Shown here in pieces: positions 10,569 through 22,496 of a stretch of 64,000 nucleotides of DNA. Positions within the stretch are counted from its first letter, which is position 1; every line of letters begins with the position of its first letter. The position numbers were made by a program, and so were the translations under genes. Location of the stretch: NCBI GenBank assembly GCA_025201375.1, contig JAIWZP010000019.1, positions 124,001 through 188,000 of the forward strand. Direction: 5' to 3'. The DNA is from Gongronella butleri (lineage: Eukaryota; Mucoromycota; Mucoromycetes; Mucorales; Cunninghamellaceae). The notes under the pieces are model-generated. The model did not search any database. It was not told the DNA's origin and saw nothing but the letters and a program-made list of their open reading frames with translations.

Positions 10569-12847
10569 TTACATTTTTTCGTTGACGACCACGCTGGTCT
10601 CGATGTGGATGTCATCGCCTTGCTTTTGCAGCAGCTTAAGACGGTTTTCCTCATCAATGACGTCGTAGTGGCGGAACATGATGTAGTAAATGGTGCCAAA
10701 CACAAAGGCGGCAATGGCTACGCCCGAGTATGTCCACACCATCTTGGGATCGGCGCTGACAGGCGCGAGTGCCATACCCAGAAGCGCGGCAACACAGTTG
10801 GGGAATAACGAGCACGCGGAAACGAGCGACTTCATGCTCTTGGGCGCGTGCGTGTACGCGTACTCAATGCTAGTAATACTGGCGAAAATCTGATTTTTTA
10901 AAGAAATGGATGAGAACCACGGTCGTGTGACGTGACACGACGCGCCGCGGCGCGTCATTCTCGTGTTTTTTTTTTACCTCGCTGAATGCAAGCAAAACAT
11001 ATGCAGGGATCTGGATCCAGACAGAGATGCTGGCAACACCAGTTTCGGCCCAAGCGGCATCTTGGTAGATGAAATGCTGGAGGACGGCCGCATAGACCAT
11101 GGACATGCTGCCAATGAAGAAGCCGGCGGTGATACGCTGCTGAGGGAAGAAATTGATCTTGAACTTGCGCAGCGTGGGGTACACAAACAAGTCAACGATG
11201 GGAATAAAGATACAAAGCGCAATGGGGTCAAAGATGACGAGCACATTGTTGGGCAAGCCCTCGGGACGGTTCAATTGCGCGGCCTGCGACACCAAGTTGT
11301 TGTTCAATTGGTTGTAGCAAAGCCAATAGATCGACAGGGGCACAAAGATGCGGCACGCCATCACCGCCTGCTTGAGCTCATCCACAAACACATCCGTCCA
11401 AGCCGAAGCCACAGCTTCTTGCTCAGCAGTCCAAGGAATCACCGGCTCGCCAATCTCAGTGTCACGCTTGGCAAAGTCCATGAAATCACGGCATTTCTTG
11501 CGTGCTTTTTCGTTGCCGTGCGCACGGCTTTGCTTCCAAGCAAAACTAAACACCTTCCACGCCACAACAATGATCGAGCCAGTCGCCTTGGGCTTGACGT
11601 AGAACTTTTAAAAGGTGGATGAGCACAAATGACATCAAAAACTTAAAAAAAACAAGAAAAAGAGAGAAAAAAAGCATGTGCTTACAGGACTGCCCGCCAA
11701 AAAGGCAATGATGGACACGACAAAGAAACACGTGGGCAACAAAAAGGCGGCCCAATAACCAAAGTACAATTGAAGGAACTATAATTTTAAACGAAAAAAC
11801 GCGTCAGCAGGCGGTAAAATGGGAAAAGCACGCGTCGTGTTCGACTTACAGGGCACGCCGCACCACCAACAACACTACCGACTGAACGTGTCGTGAAAAA
11901 AAAGACGAATTAGCATATCATTTATTGCTTTTTTTTTCATGTAACTTACTATTGATGGCAAAATAGAACCAATTATACAGGCGCTGGATGGACAATGTGT
12001 AATCGACCAAGACTTTTTCGCCAGTGGGCAGCTCCTTGACATAATCGCGGTCGTGCTTGTACTGATCGGCGCACAAGGGGGATACAATGCCTTTGATGCC
12101 ACCAGTGCCAACTTTAAAGTACCGAAAATGAGAACCTTACCGTACAAATGCGCGATTTACAATCATAGTTCACTTACGGCCAAGGACGACCAAGGACACA
12201 ATATACGATGGGAAGGCCGTGGACACGGGCGTGGCATCAGTGGACGTGGTTGTGAGCAAAATCCAGCCAGCCAGATAAACAAATGAGAAAACAATGATGG
12301 TCCAGTATCGGCCAATGTATTGATCAGCAACAATTGCGCCCAACATGGGTGTCACGTAGGCGAAGAACGTGAAGAAATTCTGCAATGCTGTCGCAAGAGC
12401 TTGGCCTTGACCAAGTTTGCCTTGCGGGTCATCGGTCATCGAAAACTGAAAATCAAAGAAATTGAGCGCCTGGACAGACATGCTATCCAGCCCCATGCTC
12501 TGGCTACCTGGACGTAATTCTGGAAAAGACCAGAGCCACCATAGTATGACAATCTAGAAAAAAGGACAAACACGACAATGAGGATTAATCCCGAAAAAAT
12601 GGCATAAAATAGGGCATTAGCCGCTGATCTTTTTTTTTTTTTTTTCCTCTTTTTTTTTGGCTGCCAAAAGATGATGTTCTTACCGCTCGCAAAGCTCGTT
12701 CAAAAGGATGAAGAAGGCAGGGAGAGGAATGGACTCGGTGACTCGGCGCAGAGCCGTGACATCTGGCACGTCAATGTTGTCGATGTCTTCATTCAATGTG
12801 GTCGTGACCTCGACATTGGTGGGCTCTTTGACGTCCTTTTCGCTCAT
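10569..12847 (-). CDS. PTR2: Proton-coupled oligopeptide transporter (POT/PTR2)
   Basis: Plasma-membrane importer of di- and tripeptides coupled to protons (major facilitator superfamily, SLC15/POT). Eight exons: 12847-12684, 12553-12508, 12445-12178, 12111-11950, 11881-11850, 11778-11686, 11604-10978, 10889-10569; about 570 residues with about 12 hydrophobic helices. Family signatures are ELCERLSYYGGSGLFQNYV (helix 1, the ExxER-type proton motif with R replaced by C-E-R spacing), LGTGGIKGIVSPLCADQY (the PTR2 signature 1 region) and a FxIY-type helix near LSIYWLCYNQLNNN. The exon 2/3 junction is easy to miss: the 62-nt intron 12446-12507 is open in another frame, but the acceptor TTTGATTTTCAG restores FSMTDDPQGKLGQG in frame. 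Exon 5 is only 32 nt. The C-terminus is cytoplasmic. Confidence 0.9.
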
Positions 12848-13763
12848 GCTAAATGCACCGTGAGAAAAAACAAGGAAAAAGAAATTGAAAAAGAGGAAAA
12901 GTGTGCGGAGAACGAGTCCATGCTATTTTTTAAGCATCCATCTCATTACCAAGTCGCTTGATTGACTCGCCGCCCAGATGGTTGCTGGTTCCTTTTGAGC
13001 AATTGGTTTCCTTTTCAAGGATTTTTTTTGCCGAAAACGAAAATCGGGATCGAGCATCCCTGAACTTTATCTGTTTGCAGAAAATGGGATGAACCCTGTT
13101 CCAAATAGAAGGTTAGAAAAAAATAATTAGCGCGTCTTTCCGTCATTGTGAAGCACAATTGCATTTTACCAAGGCAATTTGATGAGAAGTGTGCCTTTTT
13201 TTTCCATTGTACGTCCATGTGTCGCCGGGTCATTGAAACGTAGCATGACGCAACATGACAGGTGACACAAGCCACTCCCTAATGGCAATATTTTTATCCC
13301 CGGAAAAGCCGCCGGCGTGACAAATGGAAAAGAGCAATGCTCGCTGCTAAGGGTTCGCCGCTCCAAAAATAAGGGTCGGCCACAAAAAAAGGGGTGCGCC
13401 GCCAATTTCAATGCGTGCGAACACCAATGACAGCATAAGCTCCATATTTGTGCGTCCCATTGTCCGGGGTCCGTCTGCGAGGCAACTCAACCCTTGGCGT
13501 GCCGCGTTTTTGTCGCGTTTGTCTCGTGAGGCCATGCCAAAAATACATTTATTTTTAAGGACATGCGTGTCACGCGCTTGTTTTATCGCACCCTTTCCCC
13601 TTTTCTTGAGTACAATTCGATAAAAAAATGAAGGGTAAATTAGGTGGCTACTGGTCAATGGCCTTTTTTTTTTCTCTCTTTTTCTCGGCTTTCAAGTTTT
13701 ACTCGGGTACGGCAATGCAAAAGCCGCGGAAAATGGCCAATTGCTTTTATTTATTTTTTTCCT
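12848..13763. other. Intergenic, no gene seen
   Basis: The stretch lies upstream of the transporter and downstream of kelch gene A. Frames are short and none shows a domain. AT-rich patches surround 13640-13770. Confidence 0.5.
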
Positions 13764-15841
13764 TCAATGATGACTGGGAGGTGCTGGGGGACCATAGTTT
13801 GCATATTGGTCGTAGGGCTTGCTGACGTCGTGCTCGTCCATCGATGGCTTTGAATAAATAATGGGGTATGTGGCCGACTCGTCTTGCGACGTGGTCACGG
13901 TGTGAGTGTGTGTCATTTCTGGCGGGAAGAACAAGGGTTGGCTGTGACGCGGGTCCGTGGTTTCCAGCTGGAATTGCTGCTTTTGCTTGCGTCGGCGCCA
14001 AAACAGATAAATAAGTGCCGCCGTGATGCCAATCTATACAAAATCGCATGCGAAAAAATATAAAATTAAACGTGCGCGTCAATGGCCATGTCTTGTGTGA
14101 GGGGGGTATATGCAGCAATGACTTACACCGGCAACAGCCGCGCCAACGGCAATGCCTGCAATGGCGCCTGTGCTCAAATGCGAGCCACTGCTGCCATTAT
14201 CGTTCGACGCAAACGAGCTGAACCAAGCCAATTGACTGAGATCCGTCACGTCAATGATGTTTGTGGAGTATTTCGACAGCGATGTGCCACTATCGCGGCC
14301 AAACAACAATAAAATCAACCTTTTGCCCTGGGTTTCGTAATACACGGCCTCGTGGCCGGCCAATGAGCCCGGGCGATTGTCCGAGTTGCCAAGCGTCACA
14401 TAGCTGAACGAATTGTTGGATAAATCAAACGTGTAGGCGGCATCGTTCACCACTTGCGCTGCATTTTGCAAGAAAATAAGATTAAAAATCGACTTTTTTG
14501 TCATTTGGCAACTTATTACGTGTATACTGGTACGCTTGAATACCACCATAAATGAACACCGTGGTTGTCCCAGGGACTAAGCGATAAAACGAGTGGAGAG
14601 TCAATTTTCCCCGAATTTTGCGCTTTTTCATTCGTTATTTTGCTCTTTTTTTTTTTTTTTTTTTTTGTTCGTACTCAACGTGACTGTATGATGAACACGC
14701 GCTGTAGGCACTCTGGTGCTCGTCATGGATGCGTTGATATATGACCACCGCGTCGACATGACGTCGTAAATTGGGACAAGCTCACATCGGCTGTCCTCGT
14801 ACCGAGTCATATTATTGGTATTGGCTGCGGGCGATTCCATGGCGCCACAAAACACGTAAATCTTTTGGCCATCATTGGACAAGATCGGCGTGAAGCTGTG
14901 CATCGTGATATTGCTTGGTGTCGGTGAGTTGACAAGCGAAAATTGATTCTAACATAGAAAAGCACCATAGTGAACGCGTCAATACAATGCCTGGCAACGC
15001 TGCACGTACACCTTTTCTCTCTTTCTACCTGGATGTAATCATAGAGGTACACATAGGGCATGGATGACCAGGTTTCATTCCCAAATGCGCTGGAAAACAT
15101 GAAAAAAAGACGATTTTGATTAGATTAAAGGGCATGCGAGGAGCTGTAGATCGTGCTTGGACGTACTTGATACCACCCCAAAACCACAAAGAGTGAAGAG
15201 AAGGGATGTCGACCACACCACCAAAAAATCTAGGAAAGGAGTCATCAAAAAGTGCCCATTTTTCCAAAAATAAAAAAAAAGATGCAATTGGGTGCCGCTT
15301 TACGGGATTTGGTACGACGGATCGCTTGGAAAGTTGATTGACTGCCAATTGTTGGTGATCGGGCTGCCAATGACCGGGTTGAAAACTTGGTATGTGAGGC
15401 TGTTTGTCACAGTCCACCAGCCATGGACAACCATTTGGGTTCGATTGTTGACTGCAACGACATTGAGGTTTTCGCCGCCATAAGTGAGCGCCCCGGGCGT
15501 CGGGTTGATTTGCTGCCAATTGAACGTCAAATTAGAAAAGTCAAGCGTGCTCAAATCCAGCTTCAAAAGGTCATTTGTGTCGCCCCCTGTGGTGCTATCG
15601 GTCGCATTGATGGTAGTATAACCACCATAGTAGTAAATAACGTTGTTCAATAATGCAGCGCCTGGCCATGACCCATGAGAAATAAAAAGGGGTGATCAAT
15701 TGATGTCTGTACCCCTGAAAATTGTAAAACAAACAAAAAAAAACGCCTTTTCTTACCTCCACCACCACGTGGCGCAATTGCAGCACGCGTCACATAGAAA
15801 TGCGTGCACAGACAGATCAGCAGTAAGCCATGCAGCACCAT
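13764..15841 (-). CDS. Kelch-type single-pass membrane protein A
   Basis: Predicted secreted-domain receptor-like protein of about 499 residues. Eight exons: 15841-15757, 15661-15304, 15229-15167, 15089-15029, 14948-14675, 14576-14520, 14458-14127, 14033-13764. A signal peptide (MVLHGLLLICLCTHFYVTRA) is followed by a kelch-like beta-propeller region with repeated NNVIYYYGGYT, DGQKIYVFCGA and TVFIYGG blades, then a glycine/alanine transmembrane helix (GAIAGIAVGAAVAG...ALIYLFW) and a basic stop-transfer RRRKQKQ. The cytoplasmic tail of about 70 residues keeps QFQLETTDPRH in common with paralog B. The frame from ATG at 15841 is preferred; the frame runs further upstream only through a TTG codon. 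Ligand and role are unknown; kelch proteins of this design are common in Mucoromycota by my recollection. Nearest relative is gene B at 18030-20041. Confidence 0.82.
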
Positions 15842-15915
15842 TGGAAGCAAAAATAAAAAAAAAGGAAAGAAAGATTGAGGATATCAGAAAGAAATTTCAA
15901 AAAAAAAAAAAATGT

Positions 15916-16680
15916 TTAAAAAAAGAGCCTCGTTGTCTTTTTTTGCTTTTGTCCATCTTGCTGCGTAAGCCAGGCATACCAAGTTTGCATCAGCCCTCGT
16001 GTCACACACAGCACGGAGGCAGCCCGAAATGGATCGTTTGTGCAATTGAGAATATTGAAAAAGGGCCTTTCAAGATGGGCTTCGCATGCAATTGCCATCA
16101 AAATCTGATATCTTTTGTCTGCCAGTGCGCGCCTGGCATAATCCTGCAGAAATGATTTAATAAAAGTCTTAGTTGAACAGCGCCAAGCTCACCGAGCAAT
16201 GGGATGAAACACTGAAAACGAGTAAAAAAGAGCAAAACGAGTATAATTGTGGCGCTGTCAGGAACCAGTGATGTACCTTTGTGTGACAGTGAATTGGAAT
16301 CCATCTGCAGATGAACACAATAAGCAAGAAGTTGGCTGAGAAAGTTCAATCAAGGGCCATGCACAACACAAAAAAATAAAAATGATCACAATGGACACAC
16401 GATCGACGCGATCGACGTTCCAATTACCTTCTCTCTCTTTTCCCGTATAACAAAGAATCATCTTTTGCTGCTTTTGACATGCAAGCATGTCTTGGTTCAT
16501 CCAGTAGGTTGCGGGGCAAGTTGAGTTTGAAACGACCCAATGCTTGATTAGAGTTTTAGGAGTACAAGGTGCATGCATGAGGTCAAGTCTGACAGTAATA
16601 ACATTGGTGTACCGCAGTGCGTCGCTTTCTAACGGTACGCTTGTCACTGAGCAAAAGACATTACGATACTGAGAAATTCG
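15916..16680 (-). pseudogene. Possible gene remnant truncated near repeat R1
   Basis: Four exon-like blocks read in phase on the minus strand: about 16680-16428, 16304-16277, 16211-16193 and 16143-15916, ending at a stop. The three implied introns have GTAATT, GTACAT and GTGAGC donors and polypyrimidine-AG acceptors (the last with a CTAAG-like branch site). The last exon reads like coding sequence, with DYARRALADKRYQ and MAIACEAHLERPFF. No ATG starts the first block: its frame opens only through TTG, and repeat R1 copy 2 begins just upstream. I infer either a gene cut by the repeat or a gene whose 5' exon I cannot see. I do not recognise the protein. Tiny exons of 28 and 19 nt keep confidence low. 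Confidence 0.35.
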
Positions 16681-16699
16681 CAATTGGGTTTTTTTTGCT

Positions 16700-17610
16700 G
16701 CATTTTTTGTTGATTGTCAGTGAATAGGCAACCTACAAATGGATCGGCTTGTTTAAACAATGCGCTCAAAGCTTCTCGTTCAAATGAGCCCACCCTTGCG
16801 GCACGGCGGCCGATGGATGGCGCGCAATTGTCGATTTTCGAAAATGAGGGATTTTCCCAGGGGTGCAGTCGAGGATTTGAAACTGATGACTTTTCGGTCC
16901 TCAGATCGCCATGCCATTCAACCCCATGATGAACATACTCCATTCATTGACGAACAGCAAGTAAAAACCAGGGATCCATTGACTGGCTTTGGCGAAAAAT
17001 GCATTTTATGTCTAATTTTCAGCTCAAGGACATCTCAGCGAAAAATGCCTGTATCTCGGTGAAACACATCTCGACTGAAAGAGCGTGGGTCGCTGCGTAC
17101 GTGAGCATTGGTGATCGATTAAAAAAGTGACTCCTTGGGCGTTTTTGACGCGGTATTGACATCTTAGATAACTTTCGACGCGTGCTACACCGCGTCAGAC
17201 GTCGATCTACGCGCGCCTGCTTCCTATCACGTATGCACATGGACCGTTTCTTGCTGATGGACGTGTCGGCGCGGTACTATGGGCGCGTTTTTCCCGCGCA
17301 ATTGGCGATTGAAGTTTAAGCTAAAATCAGCCATTGCTCGTCAACCATCAGATGGACCTTCGTCGTTTTTGGGCTTTTCCGTGGTGTCTCCAGGCAATGC
17401 ATCTTGTGTGTAAGTTTGGCGTCTTTCTGGGGACCTGTTTTTTCCATTTTGGTTTTGGAACTCGCCACCGCTGAAACTTGATTTTGCATGCCGCAGGTCC
17501 CATCGACGTGTAGCAGCTGCAAATCAAGTTCCAGCCGGTTTTCTGGCATGTCATCTCACTTTTGGGCGTGTTTCGGGATTGTACTGCTGAATCGGATGGC
17601 AAAAAAGTCG
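16700..17610 (+). repeat. Dispersed repeat R1, copy 2
   Basis: Same ordered blocks and orientation as copy 1, including GGGGTGCAGTCGAGGATTTG, CAGCTCAAGGACATCTCAGC, the hairpin at 17177-17196 (GACGCG, loop TGCTACAC, CGCGTC) and CTTGCTGATGGACGTGTCGG. The loop differs from copy 1 while both stem arms are unchanged. It lies between the two kelch paralogs. Confidence 0.85.
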
Positions 17611-18029
17611 CGACTTGGTGGTTTTTTAAACATTAATACGCAAGTACATCAGTTTAAGCTGAATCATATCATACTAAAACGATTCCAAAGTTGATTTTTT
17701 TGTGTATTTTTTCACATCAGTGTCAACTGGGTTGCATTGAAAGAATCGTTGATGTGAAAAGGGGCAGTTTAATATTTAAACTGCTTAAAATGAATTTTGT
17801 AGCCGCACACCCACAGCACACGTGCGTAAAATCTTCTTTAATTTGGCCGCAAAGGATTTTTGCGCACTTTGACATTATGCATTGTATTGGCTTTGCCACG
17901 CCAAAATACAATACAAAACGCGACTAAAGAAAATTTGGATGCCTTTTTGGCGTGATTCTCCTCATTGCTGACGTATTATTATCTTTTTATTTATGATTTG
18001 CGACTATGGTACAATGAAAAATAGGCAAA
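17611..18029. other. AT-rich intergenic spacer
   Basis: Follows repeat R1 copy 2 and precedes the stop of kelch gene B. No gene or structured feature seen; probably includes the 3' UTR of gene B. Confidence 0.45.
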
Positions 18030-20041
18030 CTAACTTGCAAAGTGATCGTAGGGTTTGCCAGTCTCGTGCTCGTCGACGGACGGCTTGGCATACATGATGG
18101 GCGTCTTCAAATGGTGACTGGCAGCTGTGTCTTCCTGGGACGTACCCAATGTGTCGGCTTGCTCCATGTCTGTCGAGAAGAACAAAGGCTCGGTGTGCCG
18201 CGGATCTGTGGTTTCCAGCTGAAATTGCTGCCTTTGTCTTCGTCGGCGCCAAAACAGGAATATAAGAGCCGCCGTGGCACCGATCTATACAAAAAAAAAG
18301 GGGGGTCGTGTCAGCAGCAATTTTATGTCTGTCTCGAGTGGAATGGTACAGTGGCTTACACCGGCAATGGCTGCACCGACAGCAATGCCTGCAATGGCAC
18401 CCGTGCTCAGATGGGAGCCAGCGCCATTTCCTGACGATGCATTGGTGTTCACCCAAGCCAATTGATTGAGGTCCGTCACGTCAATTGCGCTGGCGGTGAA
18501 TTGCGAGAGTGACGTGCCGGTGTCGCGGCCAAAGAGGATAAAAATGAGCTTTTTGCCTTGTGCTTCATTGTAAACAGCTTGGTGGCCAGCCAATGTGCTA
18601 GGGCGATTGTTCGAGTTGCCGAGGGTCACATAGTTGAACGAGTTATTTTTCATGTTAAAGGTATAGGCCGCGTCGTTGACCACTTGAGCTGCAGACAAGC
18701 AAGAAAAAAAGGCGTAAAACAGGTCAATTCGCGTCCAATGCCATTTAAATTGGACAAACATGAACTTACGAGAGTATTGAAACGCCTGCTGGCCGCCGTA
18801 GATAAAGACCGTGGACGTACCAGGGACTTTAGACGTGTCAAAAATAGAGTTAGCCTGTCAATTTTTCGGTAAATCGTTTTTCGTTCGCTTTTTTTTGTTT
18901 TTTTTTTTTTATCGTACTCAATGTGGCGGTGTGGAACACACGCGCAGTCGGCACTCTGGCGCTTGTCGTGGATGCATTGATATATGTCCAACTTGTTGTA
19001 AAAACGTCGTAAATCCACACAAGCTCGCACAAATTCGTCACGTATGGCACGCGCGCGTTTGTATTGGCAGCGGGCTGCTCCATGCCACCGCAAAAGAGAT
19101 AAATCTTTTGACCATCATCAGACAAGACGGGTGCAAAGCCGTCGATGGTCAAATTATTCGGCGTCCTCGAATTGACAAACGAGAATTGATTCTAAAAAGC
19201 AAATCCGGGGATAGACGCGTCAGTCCAAAACCGGACCTAGAGCCGTGATGCGGGTTTACCTGAATATAGTCGTATAAATAAACGTAGGGCATGCTGGTAA
19301 AGGTTTCCGATCCTTGAGCACTGCGGGAAAAAAAAAGGGGTAAATCAAAGTGTGCGTCCAGGAAGATGGATCATTGGGCATTACTTGAAGCCTCCAAAGA
19401 ACCATAATGAGTGAAGAGAAGGGATGTCAACAATGCCACCAGAGGTACTAAAGCATGGAGTTCGTCAATAACGCGCCATTTTCGATTTTTTTTTGTTTCG
19501 GATGCGTTCAAAGTGCCCAGCTTACGCCAATTGGTAGGATGCGTTGTTTGGGAAGCTCAATGGCTGCCAATTGTTGACAGCAGGGGTGCCAATGGTCGGG
19601 TTAAAGATCTCGACGAGGTTGTTTGTGATTGTCCACCAGCCATTGACAATGACTTGGGAATTGCTGTTGAACGAGACGACATTGAGCGTCTCGCCGCCAT
19701 AGGTGAGTGCGCTGGGTGTCGGGGTGACCTGCTGCCAATTGTACGTCAAATTCGAATAATCAAGCCGACTCAAATCGAGAGTCAGCAGGTCATTGACGTC
19801 GCCACCTGTCTGGCCGCTCGTGACATTGATTTTTGTGTAGCCGCCGTAATAGTAGATGACATTGTTCACAATGGCAGCACCTGCACGTCAAAAAATGAAA
19901 CCATGATTCACGTCCGTATCCCCGGGTTCAACCAAAAAAAAAAAAATTACCTCCGCCTCCGCGCAGCTGAACAGCGGCGCGCACCATGTACAAATGCGTG
20001 CTTATTATACAGAGCAGCAACAAGCTGTTCAAAGTGATCAT
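18030..20041 (-). CDS. Kelch-type single-pass membrane protein B
   Basis: Paralog of gene A, about 494 residues. Eight exons: 20041-19951, 19880-19526, 19447-19385, 19320-19260, 19191-18918, 18826-18770, 18688-18360, 18284-18030. Exons 3-6 have exactly the same lengths as in gene A (63, 61, 274, 57 nt) and every intron has the same phase. A signal peptide (MITLNSLLLLCIISTHLYMV) leads to kelch blades (NNVIYYYGGYT, DGQKIYLFCGG, TVFIYGGQQ), a transmembrane helix built from GAIAGIAVGAAIAG plus ALIFLFW, then RRRRQRQ and a cytoplasmic tail with QFQLETTDPRH. The tail ends KPYDHFAS, where gene A ends with a longer proline-rich end. The pair is a local tandem duplication. Function unknown; cell-surface carbohydrate or protein binding is a guess from the propeller fold. 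Confidence 0.82.
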
Positions 20042-20697
20042 GGCCAAGAACAATTGAAAAAATTAGGTACAGGGGCAACTTGCGAAAAAAAGAGAAACAA
20101 AAGAAATGCAATCGTCTTTATGCGATTGCTGCTTAGACGGCTCATCAGCCCCTGTGTTGCACAATGGATGTAGTTCACGGTCGTGCCTGGTCGGACTCGT
20201 AAAACGATATTGTTGGCATTGAAATCCAACAAGCATCTTTGTTTTCACAAAAAGTGTCATCTCGGTGCGACTCATCGTCCCAATCACAGGCCAAGTACGG
20301 CATTTTCTGGGGCTTTGTACGCGTCGCACCACCATGCAGACTGAAATGGGCTTCTTCCGCGCACCGTTTTTGTGCCTAACCAGCCACTTTCTCACAATGG
20401 AGATGAGAAAAACAACAAATTGTGGCTCTGCCAGGAACAATGGCTTTTGGTGGCAAGCCGCTGCTGACTAGAGATTGACGTGTTGTCGATGCACAAGATG
20501 GCAAACGCTAAATCGGTAACGGAAGCGGCGTGCGATCACACCAATTGCCTTCAATCTATTTTCGCTTTTTCTCTGTCGCCTTTTTCGTTTCCTTTCGTTT
20601 TATTTTTCTCTCCCTCTTTATTTTTATATCGCCACTTGTCGCACGAGCAAATAGTGCACTTGATACACCTGTCGGGCTTTGCTCGCGAGCCATTTCC

Positions 20698-20730
<33 letters not shown>

Positions 20731-21569
20731 TATGAAGCCTGGCTTGTCACACGAACCCGACAAACCTCGGGTTTCCAACAGCTTCCCAAAATAACCATTC
20801 GCCCATCCATGGCCCAAGCGACGGATATAATTATCTTTTGGACAAAGAATTACAAAACACCGGTTAACCCCGGCACACATGCAAGCGCGACCATCAAATT
20901 CACCCTTCTCGCTTTCTCCCTTTTATTCTTCATATCCCCACGTTGTCGTGCTGGACTGTCATATCATGCTGCAACCAGATTGACCGAACAGGAGCACGCT
21001 TTGCACGTCATCAATGCAAAATCGGGCTCACACGCGTCTACGAGAGTCAATTCCTGCCATTTTCGCCTCTTTTTCTTCCCCTTGTTTCACGAACCTCGTC
21101 GAACGAGATCACGACACTCGCCACGCCAAATGAGCGACGGAAAACGCGCTTTTGCCCGTCATTGGTGCGCAAGAAACACGGCAAAATCGGCGCGCACGCA
21201 ACCACGACGGTCAATTTCGCTCTCTGTCGTCATCTGTTTTTTCTATTCATCGTTTTTATCGCTCTCTCCACCTTTGTGAATGAGGTAAAGACACTCAACG
21301 CGCCAAATGACGGGCAAAAGAGCGCGCTTTGCACTGCCCAATTCCTTTTTTTTTCTTTCTTTTTGCCGATTTGTCACACGAGTAAAAGTTAATAAGGAAC
21401 GCGCTTTTCGTCGCCATGAAATAATCAGGTGACCGGTCTTTCGTCCATAGAAAGTGGACGACGCGTCATTGTTCATCTTTTAGGCTGACATTGACAAAAG
21501 CGAGCGCACGACTCGATTTTTTAATTTCAAAAGCAAATTGCATCGGGTGTAAAAGGGAAGCATCGACAT
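20042..21569. repeat. Gene-free region with degenerate tandem repeats
   Basis: From about 20540 to 21350 the + strand repeats a loose module: GGTCAATTTCGC-like sequence, a T/C-rich block, CACGAAC or CACACGA, a run around CGCCAAATGA, then GCGCGCTTT. Anchors at 20894, 21047 and 21211 are spaced 153 and 164 bases. A 29-base T tract at about 20701-20729 interrupts the array. A 249-codon open frame covers it but is composed of repeats and homopolymers and I do not call it a gene. Confidence 0.45.
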
Positions 21570-22218
21570 CTAGACGTCCTCATTGGCGTCGTGGTTCACC
21601 GCAGGGTTGAAGAACAACGAATTGTTGCCCCAGAAAAAGGGCTAAAAGACCGAGAAATAAAAAAAAAAACGTGAGATTTCTGCGTCCAACGGGCCAGCAT
21701 CACGCCACTTTTTTTTCGTATGCTTACGCGTGCGCGCCATGCCATGTACTCATAATTGACGTATTGAGGAGGATGGTGTTTCAAGTGCTCGACGTGCTTT
21801 GAATACAAATTGTAGGAATTGACGCCTGCAGCAATCAGACTGGTCACCCGCACGATTATAAAAAAAAAAAAGAGCAATGAGCACTTGGTTGAGACCATGT
21901 TGCGCGTGCAATTCCGCTTTAGACTTACGCAGGGACGGCAACGAAGTAGCAAATCTTCTTCCACGTCTCGGCGGCCTCTGCAAAAACACGAAAAAACAGC
22001 GTCAGCAAGGTGAATTGAAGTGACTTTGGTGGGTGTGGGCCGTGCTTGAGCACGTAAAAAGGACGTGGGAAGCGTGTGAGCCCCGGAAAAAATTACTTAC
22101 GCCCAGCGTGGTGGCGCTCGGCCTCATATCTGGCGCGCAAGTCGCCGCCGGTCGACTGGTAGCGCAGACCGACGCGTCGCGTGGCAAGAGAACGCACAGG
22201 TTGGACAGCACGGTTCAT
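21570..22218 (-). CDS. COX13: Cytochrome c oxidase subunit 6A (Cox13)
   Basis: Nuclear-encoded small subunit of respiratory complex IV in the inner mitochondrial membrane; regulates oxidase activity and dimer contacts. Four exons: 22218-22101, 21977-21929, 21839-21728, 21641-21570; about 116 residues. An N-terminal arginine/serine-rich presequence (VRSLATRRVGLRYQS) precedes AETWKKICYFVAVPALIAAG, the single membrane helix, then YSKHVEHLKHHPPQYVNYEYM and a C-terminal PFFWGNNSLFFNP, all COX6A hallmarks. The exon 3 acceptor is GACCAG at 21840 rather than the tempting CTGCAG 14 bases later, because only the former keeps frame. It shares a short promoter with the complex I gene at 22497. Confidence 0.9.
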
Positions 22219-22496
22219 GTTTTTTGGAGAAACGGATGGAGAGAAGAGGGGGGTGTAAACAAAAGAGAAAAAAAAAAAGAGACGAGGAGGGAAACTCCCA
22301 CCCATGGGATCTTATTGCAGGATTTTTTTTCCTGCAGCAGGGCACACATAGTGTCGGAGTTGCCTTTTTGGGCCATTGCTCCCCTGATTGGCTGTTTGCC
22401 TGAAGACCAGTCAAAGTTGGGCCCATGGTCCGGTGTTTTGTTTTGGTTTCTCTGCACTTTTTCTTTCCTCCCTTCTCTTTCTTGCTCCATTCCACC
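22219..22496. promoter_or_regulatory. Bidirectional promoter of two respiratory genes
   Basis: 278 bases separate the COX6A start (-) and NDUFB7 start (+). It contains GATTGGCT at about 22387, an inverted CCAAT box (AGCCAATC). CCAAT boxes are bound by the HAP2/3/5 (NF-Y) complex that activates respiratory genes in fungi; binding here is inferred. Pyrimidine-rich tracts lie before the + start (22445-22495) and, on the minus strand, before the other start (22230-22290). Confidence 0.6.

Noticed and set aside
12446..12507. Coding extension reading LRPGSQSMGLDSMS in the transporter
   Set aside because: It is out of frame with the conserved exon before it; treating the stretch as a 62-nt intron restores the POT sequence on both sides.
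20530..21279. 249-codon open frame on the + strand
   Set aside because: It is built from degenerate repeats and a T-tract poly-Phe run, begins with a doubtful start and shows no domain.
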